Positions 1-4,567 of a DNA stretch of 7,115 bases are shown piece by piece (within the stretch, counting starts at the first letter, position 1; each line of letters starts with the position of its first letter). The stretch is from an uncultured Oscillospiraceae bacterium (GTDB taxonomy: Bacteria > Bacillota > Clostridia > Oscillospirales > Oscillospiraceae). Location: positions 1-7,115 of the forward strand of contig CAAFMG010000175.1 in assembly GCA_900763965.1 (NCBI GenBank), given 5' to 3'. Both the position numbers and the translations under genes were made by a program. The notes under the pieces were generated by a model that worked only from the letters and a program-made list of their open reading frames with translations, had not been told where the DNA came from and did no database searches.

Positions 1-1
1 A

Positions 2-316
2 CAGATTCTGGCAATGTTCCGGGAAAATGTGGATCAAATGTCTGTTGAAGAAAAACGTGCTGCCGTTCGCACGGTTGTTCGCAAGGTGATCTGGGACGGA
101 GAAAACGCCCATGTAATCCTGTTCGGAGCGGAGGATGGGGATCTGGATTATCCAAACATTGACGAGCGGCTTTCCAAGGCCGGTGAAGACGATGAAAACG
201 ATGTGGAAGACCTCGTAGATATTGAATGCGAAGAAAGTGATATAAATGACGCATTCATAGAAGAAAACGGGACTTTTACTGCGTCTAAAAGTCGTTGGGG
301 AGATGGTAGCAAATGA
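2..316 (+). CDS. large serine recombinase, C-terminal end (5' truncated by window edge)
   Basis: The frame is open to the left edge, so only about the last 104 residues are seen. The stretch around residues 14-45 (SVEEKRAAVRTVVRKVIWDG, then a short hydrophobic strand ending in LFGA) matches the C-terminal region typical of Firmicutes large serine recombinases. An acidic tail rich in Asp and Glu follows, ending in GDGSK. The catalytic serine domain lies outside the window. Such enzymes integrate and excise DNA elements by strand exchange through a phosphoserine link. The TGA stop (314-316) sits inside the AATGA pentamer where sigK coding sequence resumes, so the gene forms the very edge of its element. 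In B. subtilis, SpoIVCA of this family excises skin from sigK; here that role is inferred from position. The family call is firm, the specific role less so. Confidence 0.82.
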   Translation, partial: QILAMFRENVDQMSVEEKRAAVRTVVRKVIWDGENAHVILFGAEDGDLDYPNIDERLSKAGEDDENDVEDLVDIECEESDINDAFIEENGTFTASKSRWGDGSK

Positions 317-665
317 GATCCTGATGTATTTTCGCTCTCGGCGCAAAAGTGCCCAGGATGTGTCCTTGTCCGACTGTATTGAGACGGGGACGGAAGGGGC
401 GGCGCTGTCGCTGATGGATGTGGTCTGCGCAGACTGCGATCTGCTGGAACAGGTGGCCGGGCGGGAACAGGCCATCCAGCTGCGCCGGGCGGTGGAAACC
501 TGTCTGACAGACCGGCAGCGGCAGGTAGTCACCCTGCGCTATGGCCTGGACGGCCGCCCGCCCCAGCGCCAGCGAGAGGTGGCCAGGGCCTTGGGAATCA
601 GCCGCAGCTATGTCTCCCGGATCGAAAAACGGGCGCTTGGGCAGCTGCGCCAGGCACTGGAATAG
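303..665 (+). CDS. sigK: RNA polymerase sporulation sigma factor SigK, 3' half only (split gene)
   Basis: The 120 codons correspond to the C-terminal half of SigK, a late mother-cell sporulation sigma factor usually about 230-240 residues long. Visible landmarks are NEILMYFRS at residues 4-12 (end of region 2 in SigK), VSLSD at 20-24 (the SigK VSLHDPIG-type segment), and the region 4 helix-turn-helix at about 87-112 with the near-invariant GISRSYVSRIEKRAL that contacts the -35 element. Region 2, which binds core polymerase and the -10 element, is missing. The ATG at 303 has no spaced ribosome binding site, and its first three codons appear to come from the inserted element, so this is probably not translated alone. 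The likely state is one half of a sigK interrupted by the element whose recombinase ends at 316; the 5' half should lie to the left. An alternative is a permanently broken sigK. Confidence 0.85.
   Translation: MVANEILMYFRSRRKSAQDVSLSDCIETGTEGAALSLMDVVCADCDLLEQVAGREQAIQLRRAVETCLTDRQRQVVTLRYGLDGRPPQRQREVARALGISRSYVSRIEKRALGQLRQALE
312..316 (+). other. candidate crossover core (AATGA) at a skin-like element/sigK junction
   Basis: AATGA is the last five bases before the recombinase stop codon closes and also spells the Asn-Glu codons where SigK homology begins (AAT GAG ATC CTG ATG). The same pentamer is the known crossover repeat of the B. subtilis skin element inside sigK. Because the core is kept in both products, excision would preserve both the recombinase stop and the sigK frame. 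The partner site lies beyond the left edge of the window, so the call rests on this one end. Confidence 0.68.
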
Positions 666-700
666 CAGGCCGATGGTATCCGTTGGAGAATGGCAAGACA

Positions 701-732
701 GCCCCCGGCGATCATTGGATCTTGATTCGCTG
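701..732 (+). repeat. 32-bp direct repeat, copy 1 (partner at 6756-6787)
   Basis: The module begins GCCCCCGGCGATCATTGGAT and ends TTGATTCGCTG. It recurs on the same strand at 6756-6787 with one difference (C versus T at base 21). It is followed here by a perfect GGGTTG-CA-CAACCC hairpin (734-747) that is absent from the other copy. In both places a 212-bp element lies 62-64 bp further on, but in opposite orientations. Confidence 0.8.
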
Positions 733-766
733 CGGGTTGCACAACCCTACACGATCTGTGCCACCG

Positions 767-787
767 AATTACTGAGCGGAAATTTCG
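767..787 (+). repeat. 21-bp direct repeat flanking the left 212-bp element, copy 1
   Basis: AATTACTGAGCGGAAATTTC plus one G recurs at 1038-1058 on the same strand with two G/A differences. The two copies lie on either side of the 212-bp element at 795-1006. They could be remnants of repeated insertion or of a tandem unit. They are too far from the element ends to be simple target-site duplications. Confidence 0.6.
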
Positions 788-794
788 TAGCGTC

Positions 795-1006
795 GTAGGG
801 GAAGATAGTATCTTCCCGGTTGTTTTCCCGTGGGGAAAACAACGTCGGCGCATTGCGCCGACAATGGTACTACCAACATTTGCAAATGAAATTCAGCAGT
901 ATTATGTTGAAACATGGCATATTTTGCAACATTGGTACATTTCCGGGTTGATACGTTTCTACTCAAAAATATGCCACGTTGGCGGGCGGATACTATCCGC
1001 CCCTAC
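795..1006 (+). mobile_element. 212-bp MITE-like element with palindromic terminal repeats, left copy
   Basis: The element starts with GTAGGGGAAGATAGTATCTT and ends with ATACTATCCGCCCCTAC. The two 23-bp ends are inverted repeats of each other with 19 of 23 matches, and each end is itself a palindrome about one central base (799-817 and 984-1002). Between them are two perfect hairpins: an 11-bp stem starting GTTGTTTTCCC with a GTG loop (819-843) and an 8-bp GTCGGCGC stem with an ATT loop (844-862). A second copy of exactly 212 bp lies inverted at 6852-7063. No transposase is encoded, so movement would need an enzyme supplied elsewhere. The terminal-repeat structure is seen directly; mobility is inferred. 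Confidence 0.7.
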
Positions 1007-1037
1007 GGATTCCGTGGTTGGTGGGCGTGTGCCGCCA

Positions 1038-1058
1038 AATTACTAAGCAGAAATTTCG
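1038..1058 (+). repeat. 21-bp direct repeat flanking the left 212-bp element, copy 2
   Basis: This is the second copy of the repeat at 767-787, with A for G at two positions. It is followed by a GCGGGC-ATT-GCCCGC hairpin (1068-1082), which has the same ATT loop as the hairpin inside the 212-bp element. Confidence 0.6.
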
Positions 1059-1067
1059 GCGCAACCG

Positions 1068-1373
1068 GCGGGCATTGCCCGCTCTTGGCTCTCCCTATGG
1101 GAGAGCTGGCACGGCTGAAAGCCATGACTGAGAGGGCAGGGGCTACCGGCTGGCTATGACGAGACTGCGGCTCTGGCAGTAGACCCACACCGTTGGGGGT
1201 CACCTGGTTCGGAAATGTGTGGTAGATGGCCGGGCGGCTGATAGCCGTGACTGAGAGGGTACTTGGCAGCAATCATGGGACATTTTCCAAATCTGCCACT
1301 GCGCACGCCCTATCAGGCTCGCCGTTGGCTCGCCAGCTCCCCCAAAGGGGGAGCCAAGGGCGGCTGCGCCGCC
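1068..1373. repeat. cluster of short hairpin modules and a 24-bp direct repeat
   Basis: Perfect stems with three-base loops follow each other: GCGGGC/GCCCGC (1068-1082), GCTCTCCC/GGGAGAGC (1088-1106), CGGCT/AGCCG (1235-1247), GCTCCCCC/GGGGGAGC (1336-1354) and GGCGGC/GCCGCC (1359-1373). A 24-bp direct repeat that begins GGCTGA and ends GACTGAGAGGG occurs at 1113-1136 and 1236-1259 with two mismatches. These resemble the dispersed palindromic repeats common between genes in Oscillospiraceae. No gene is supported here. Confidence 0.65.
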
Positions 1374-1463
1374 GGGGCCGCACGGTCTTACCCTCTGCGG
1401 CGCTGATTAAACCGCACCGAAATCACCGAATCGTTAATCATCGGCGCAATACGCCCACGGTGG

Positions 1464-1487
1464 CACCGCCGATATGCGGTGTTTTTT
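1464..1487 (+). terminator. possible intrinsic terminator, plus strand
   Basis: CACCGC (1464-1469), a six-base loop and GCGGTG (1476-1481) are followed at once by six T residues (1482-1487). The stem is short. No plus-strand gene lies directly upstream, so it may stop read-through from the repeat region or from sigK into the antisense of the next gene. Confidence 0.5.
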
Positions 1488-1490
1488 GCA

Positions 1491-1526
1491 TAAAAAAGCA
1501 CCGCTGTGATTGCTCACAGCGGTGCC
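1491..1526 (-). terminator. intrinsic terminator of the P-loop protein gene
   Basis: On the minus strand, a perfect 12-bp stem (1514-1525 with 1498-1509), a four-base loop (1510-1513) and a run of six U (A residues 1492-1497 on the plus strand) lie just past the stop codon at 1540. Confidence 0.92.
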
Positions 1527-1539
1527 GCTCGGGAAGGAA

Positions 1540-1950
1540 TTACATGATGTACTGCTTCATTGCATCGGAAGCGTTGGCAATATCCTCGGAAATGGTCATG
1601 GTGATTTCCATGTTGTTATCGGCGGCGAACTTGGCGCACCAGGAAACGAATTCCTCGGCGGCGGCCAGATCCTTGCCGATGGTCTTATACAGGTTGTCGA
1701 TAAACACGTTGGTGATATCGAAGTTACCGGCATGCAGACCGGACAGGAAGCCCTTCAGCATTTCGGGAGTGCTGATGCCGTACTCCTGGGAGTCTACCAG
1801 ACGAACCTTATAGGTGACATCATAAGTCAGCTTCTTGCCGTACTCAATGCAGACAACATCGCCGTGGGATGCATCAACAGCAGTGTGGATCGCATCCAGC
1901 AGCTTCTTGGTCTTTCCGGAGCCCTTCAGGCCCATAATTACATGAATCAT
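1540..1950 (-). CDS. small P-loop NTPase-like protein, conserved in Clostridia, function unknown
   Basis: The 136-residue product starts MIHVIMGLKGSGKTKK. Residues 7-14 (GLKGSGKT) are a Walker A nucleotide-binding loop, and VFID at 82-85 is a plausible Walker B strand with Asp85. There is no membrane segment or signal peptide, so a cytoplasmic protein is expected. The start at 1950 is chosen over an in-frame ATG 15 codons upstream because an AGGAGG lies about eight bases before it. The gene is single, with its own promoter (1996-2024) and a strong terminator. I recall similar short proteins being annotated only as ATP-binding or, loosely, as PilT-like; no function is established from the sequence. 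Its size and simple fold distantly resemble thymidine kinase-like P-loop proteins, but the thymidine kinase zinc and lid motifs are absent. Confidence 0.85.
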   Translation of the reverse strand: MIHVIMGLKGSGKTKKLLDAIHTAVDASHGDVVCIEYGKKLTYDVTYKVRLVDSQEYGISTPEMLKGFLSGLHAGNFDITNVFIDNLYKTIGKDLAAAEEFVSWCAKFAADNNMEITMTISEDIANASDAMKQYIM

Positions 1951-1995
1951 CGGATTTTCCTCCTTTGCTGTGCCATATTTAATTGGCTTATGCAC

Positions 1996-2024
1996 ATTCT
2001 ACCAGTTATCGAAGAATTTTGCAA
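1996..2024 (-). promoter_or_regulatory. sigma-A promoter of the P-loop protein gene
   Basis: Read on the minus strand, TTGCAA (2024-2019) and TAGAAT (2001-1996) are separated by exactly 17 bases. This places the transcript start about 40 bases before the ATG at 1950. Confidence 0.72.
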
Positions 2025-2054
2025 CACCTAATTTATGAATTGTGTAAACTTTTT

Positions 2055-2089
2055 GGACAGCACCCCAGGATTCGTCTGGGGTGCTGTCC
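2055..2089. other. perfect 14-bp inverted repeat between two minus-strand genes
   Basis: GGACAGCACCCCAG (2055-2068) and CTGGGGTGCTGTCC (2076-2089) pair perfectly around a seven-base loop. The hairpin lies between the stop of the isomerase-like gene (2133) and the promoter of the P-loop gene (2024). Neither strand has a T-run after the stem; on the minus strand it is followed by AAAAAG. It is therefore not a standard intrinsic terminator, though it may still end or protect the isomerase-like transcript. Confidence 0.7.
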
Positions 2090-2132
2090 TGTTGGAAACT
2101 GCCGCTTTTCATCGTTTTCCGGGCGATGCCCC

Positions 2133-3245
2133 TTATTCCTGCTCCCCATTCTCCTGGGCTTCCGGAACCCGGCAGGATTCCGGGTTTTCCAGCCCGGCGC
2201 AGATCCCCCGGCACAGGCTCCAGAAGGCCAGAAGGCTGCCGAAGGTTCTGGCATCCATCTGGCCGCAGTCCATGCTCAGCACCGGGATGCCCCGGTCGAT
2301 CCGGCCTTCCAGCGCCGCCTGCAAGGCCTGCTCCTGAACTTCCTGCAAGGTCTTTCCCTCCAGGGCGTTCAGGCCCTCGGGATCTGCCCAGTCCCTTCCC
2401 AGGGTCAGGGGCTTTTCCGGCAGGGTGAAGGTCAGCACCGTGTCAAAAACGCTCTCGCCCACCGCCGCTGTACCCACCAGGGGCAGAGCACCCTTGTCCG
2501 ATGTGAACAGCCCCTGCCACAGCCGCCCCAGAGCTTCCTCCGGTTCGGACAGGCGAAGATTTTCTAGAAATCTTCCCCGGCGGTTCAGCACCGTCCGCAC
2601 GGCGCAGTAGAGCCACGCCGGGTTTTCAAAGGAGCGAAGATCCCAGTCCTCCCGGTTTTCCTCTGCCCCCTGACAAATCTGGCCAATGTCGATTCCGGCA
2701 GCGGCCATGGTCAGAAGGGTTCCCCCGGCGGCGGAAAACCGCTGCCAGCCGGACTCCCGGGCCAGCTTTTCCAGGGGGGATTCCAGGTCGTCCCCGGCAA
2801 GATAGATCCGCTGACCGGCTTCCTCCGTGCCGTATTTCCGTTCCAGCATCCACCGCAGTTCCCGGAAGGCAAGGCCCGCTTCCAGATCTCCCTCCGGCTG
2901 GACGATGAGGGAAAAATCCTTCCCCTCCAGCGTATTCATCAGGGCATTCCACCGCCGGGTGCTGAAGCTGTCCCCGGCGAAAACCAGGATATCCCCATGC
3001 TCCGGGGCCAGCAGGGAAACAGCGGCCTGGGCGGCTTTCGTGCCCAGCCCCCGGCCCACCGCCACGCACAGGGCGGAATCCCCCCGAATGCCCTCTGCCG
3101 CCGTCTGAATCCGGTGCAGCTCCTGTTCCGTCAGGCTCCGGTGCCGGGGCAGGGCAGCGTGGGCCAGGGCGGTATCCTGCTCCACCGCCAGCAGATCCGG
3201 CAGGGAGATCTGGCCCCATACATTGGAAATATCCACTTGGATCAT
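2133..3245 (-). CDS. degenerate glucose-6-phosphate isomerase homologue, probable pseudoenzyme
   Basis: The 370-residue product follows the short Firmicutes isomerase family (about 450 residues) through most of its length. Matching landmarks are the segment leading into the first sugar-isomerase domain (46-75), KDFSLIV (109-115), AFRELRWMLERKYGTEEAGQ (126-145), AAAGIDIGQICQGAEEN (181-197), NPAWLYCAVR (208-217), VFDTVL (266-271), LNALEGKTLQEVQEQAL (292-308) and TFGSLLAFWSL (334-344). The active-site motifs are gone: GIGGS is now VGRGLG (63-68), SKSGTT is now QPEGD (116-120), GGRYS is now AAGGTLL (172-178), the segment with the catalytic histidine is LPLVGTAAVGE (254-264), and the C-terminus ends without the catalytic lysine. 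The frame is nevertheless unbroken, with a GAGG ribosome binding site eight to ten bases before the ATG. It is divergent from a glucokinase gene and near a functional pgi. A regulatory or sugar-phosphate-sensing role is possible but unproven; slow decay after replacement is the alternative. Confidence 0.75.
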   Translation of the reverse strand: MIQVDISNVWGQISLPDLLAVEQDTALAHAALPRHRSLTEQELHRIQTAAEGIRGDSALCVAVGRGLGTKAAQAAVSLLAPEHGDILVFAGDSFSTRRWNALMNTLEGKDFSLIVQPEGDLEAGLAFRELRWMLERKYGTEEAGQRIYLAGDDLESPLEKLARESGWQRFSAAGGTLLTMAAAGIDIGQICQGAEENREDWDLRSFENPAWLYCAVRTVLNRRGRFLENLRLSEPEEALGRLWQGLFTSDKGALPLVGTAAVGESVFDTVLTFTLPEKPLTLGRDWADPEGLNALEGKTLQEVQEQALQAALEGRIDRGIPVLSMDCGQMDARTFGSLLAFWSLCRGICAGLENPESCRVPEAQENGEQE

Positions 3246-3458
3246 GTCCGCAACTTCCTCTCTTTGGGAATGCCCATGCCCTTGCGCTGGGCTTCCCCTT
3301 TTTTCTGATAGCGTTATTTATATGGTATAATTTACAATAGAATCGGTCGAAACGCAACCCCCAGAAAAAAGAGGGGCAAAATTTTCTTCTGCCTATGGCT
3401 TTTTTCGGCAGGAAATTGTATAATGTAGGTATCACCATTCCTTCAGGAGGTATGCCCC
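3246..3458. promoter_or_regulatory. divergent promoter region between isomerase-like gene and glucokinase
   Basis: The AT-rich core (3299-3370) stands out from GC-rich surroundings. It is bracketed by an inverted repeat: CCCCTTTTTTCTG (3295-3307) and its complement CAGAAAAAAGAGGGG (3362-3376), which differs by one inserted A. A plus-strand promoter (3303-3331) and a second TATAAT (3419-3424) lie here. No convincing minus-strand promoter could be picked. The arrangement suits a shared operator, but no known binding site is recognised. Confidence 0.5.
3303..3331 (+). promoter_or_regulatory. candidate extended -10 promoter for glucokinase
   Basis: TGG directly precedes a consensus TATAAT (3326-3331), which makes an extended -10 element. 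The -35 is weak (TTCTGA, 3303-3308) at 17-base spacing. A second TATAAT at 3419-3424, only about 35 bases before the start codon, is a competing choice with a poor -35. It shares TGTATAATGTA with the pgi promoter at 4424-4434. Confidence 0.5.
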
Positions 3459-4406
3459 ATGAAATACGGTTTTGGCATTGATCTGGGCGGCACCACCGTC
3501 AAGATCGCCTACTTTGATGAAAACGGGACCATGCTGGATAAGTGGGAGATTCCCACGGTCACCTATGACGAGGGTTCTCATATTTTGCCGGACATTGCCG
3601 CCTCGGTCAAGGGCTATTTGGAGAAGAACAATATAAACCCCGCCGCCATTTTGGGCATCGGCATCGGCGTTCCCGGGCCGGTGGACGGCTGCGGCGTAGT
3701 GAATAAGTGCATCAACCTGGGCTGGGGGGTCTTTAACATTGCCGATACCCTGTCCCGGATGACCGGCTTCCCCGTCAAGGCCGGAAACGATGCCAACGTG
3801 GCGGCCCTGGGGGAATACTGGAAGGGCGGCGGCAAGGGCTGCGATAACATGGTCTTTGTCACCCTGGGTACCGGCGTTGGCGGCGGCATCGTGCTGGACG
3901 GCCGTCTGCTCCACGGCTCCCACGGCTCCGGTGCAGAGATCGGCCACATGGTCTTAAATCCCATGGAATCCCGCCGCTGCAACTGCGGCAAGCGGGGCTG
4001 CGTGGAGCAGTACTGCTCTGCCACCGGCCTGGTGCGCCTGGCCCACAACCGCCTGGACGCCACCGTTGCCGATTCCAGCCTGCGGAAGCTGGAAACCATC
4101 ACCGCCAAGGACATCTTCGATGCCGGAAAGGCAGGGGATCCCGTGGCCCTGGAAATTCTGGATCGGTACTACGACTACATGGGTCAGTTCCTGGGGAGCC
4201 TGTGCTCCGTCATCGACCCGGAGGTGGTTGTCCTGGGGGGCGGTGTCAGCAAGGCCGGGCAGGTGCTGCTGGACGGCATTGAGCCTTATTTCCACAAGTA
4301 CGTTTTCCACGCCGCCAGCCAGGTGCGGTTTGCCCTGGCATCGCTATACAACGATGCCGGTGCCTACGGCGCATTTAAGCTGGCACTGGATGCCTTTTGC
4401 TCTTGA
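3459..4406 (+). CDS. glcK: ROK-family glucokinase
   Basis: The product (315 residues) phosphorylates glucose at C6 with ATP to give glucose-6-phosphate in the cytoplasm. Its length is normal for the family. The phosphate-binding loop DLGGTTVK lies at 8-15, the catalytic-base motif GNDAN has Asp111, a second ATP motif LGTGVGGG is at 136-143, and GSGAEIGHM (157-164) supplies the sugar-contacting Glu and a zinc-binding His163. CNCGKRGC supplies the other zinc ligands (Cys174, Cys176, Cys181), and LGGGVS is at 259-264. AGGAGG (3445-3450) lies eight bases before the ATG. pgi follows 161 bp downstream on the same strand, so the two encode consecutive glycolytic steps. A divergent isomerase-like gene shares the upstream region. 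Glucose is the expected substrate, but other ROK kinases act on fructose or amino sugars, so the exact sugar is inferred partly from context. Confidence 0.9.
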   Translation: MKYGFGIDLGGTTVKIAYFDENGTMLDKWEIPTVTYDEGSHILPDIAASVKGYLEKNNINPAAILGIGIGVPGPVDGCGVVNKCINLGWGVFNIADTLSRMTGFPVKAGNDANVAALGEYWKGGGKGCDNMVFVTLGTGVGGGIVLDGRLLHGSHGSGAEIGHMVLNPMESRRCNCGKRGCVEQYCSATGLVRLAHNRLDATVADSSLRKLETITAKDIFDAGKAGDPVALEILDRYYDYMGQFLGSLCSVIDPEVVVLGGGVSKAGQVLLDGIEPYFHKYVFHAASQVRFALASLYNDAGAYGAFKLALDAFCS

Positions 4407-4431
4407 AAACAGGGCAGAAGCTATGTATAAT
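4403..4431 (+). promoter_or_regulatory. sigma-A promoter of pgi, overlapping the glucokinase stop codon
   Basis: TTGAAA (4403-4408) and TATAAT (4426-4431) are 17 bases apart. The -35 element contains the TGA stop of the glucokinase gene. Transcription from about 4438 would give a leader of roughly 130 nt before the pgi start, so pgi need not depend on read-through. Confidence 0.82.
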
Positions 4432-4446
4432 GTATGAGCAAAACAT

Positions 4447-4545
4447 CCATGGCACATTGTGTCAGCATGGTAACGAGTTAAGAACAATATTAGTCAAAAG
4501 GCATCACCCCGCAATTCGGTAAGCGAAGGGTGTGGCGCTGCCGAA
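4447..4545 (+). promoter_or_regulatory. structured pgi mRNA leader with a possible pseudoknot
   Basis: The leader can form a CCATG/CATGG stem (4447-4451 with 4466-4470) around an inner GCAC/GTGT stem, then TAAC-GA-GTTA (4471-4480). A second hairpin pairs CACCC and CGC (4505-4512) with GCG and GGGTG (4523-4525, 4528-4532). Its loop contains TTCGGT (4515-4520), which can pair with GCCGAA (4540-4545), an H-type pseudoknot ending seven bases before the ribosome binding site. No known riboswitch class was recognised, so regulatory use is inference. Confidence 0.4.
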
Positions 4546-4567
4546 ACAAACGGAGGATGACGCTTTC

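Larger units (their letters stand above)
666..1463. other. gene-free intergenic region filled with palindromic repeats
   Basis: No reading frame here has a convincing ribosome binding site or family resemblance. The short open frames arise from GC-rich repeat sequence. The region instead holds a 32-bp direct repeat copy, a 212-bp MITE-like element, and a series of short perfect hairpins with three-base loops, listed separately. No clear terminator for sigK is visible directly after 665. Confidence 0.7.

Noticed and set aside
1003..1272. 89-codon minus-strand open frame with internally repeated LSV-A-SR segments
   Set aside because: It is a translation of the 24-bp direct repeats and hairpins, has no ribosome binding site, and matches no family.
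666..1463. CRISPR array
   Set aside because: The repeats are palindromic modules of differing sequence and spacing, without regular repeat-spacer units.
1510..2031. 173-codon plus-strand frame opposite the P-loop gene
   Set aside because: It is antisense to a gene with clear promoter, ribosome binding site and terminator, and shows no protein-like features.
2055..2089. Standard intrinsic terminator for the isomerase-like gene
   Set aside because: No T-run follows the stem on either strand.
2626..3438. 270-codon minus-strand frame overlapping the isomerase-like gene
   Set aside because: Gly-, Pro- and Arg-rich composition is typical of a shifted frame in GC-rich DNA; the overlapping frame has clear homology.
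4532..4567. GTG at 4532 as the pgi start, adding 12 residues
   Set aside because: The ribosome binding site GGAGG lies downstream of it and before the ATG at 4568; the GTG falls in the structured leader.
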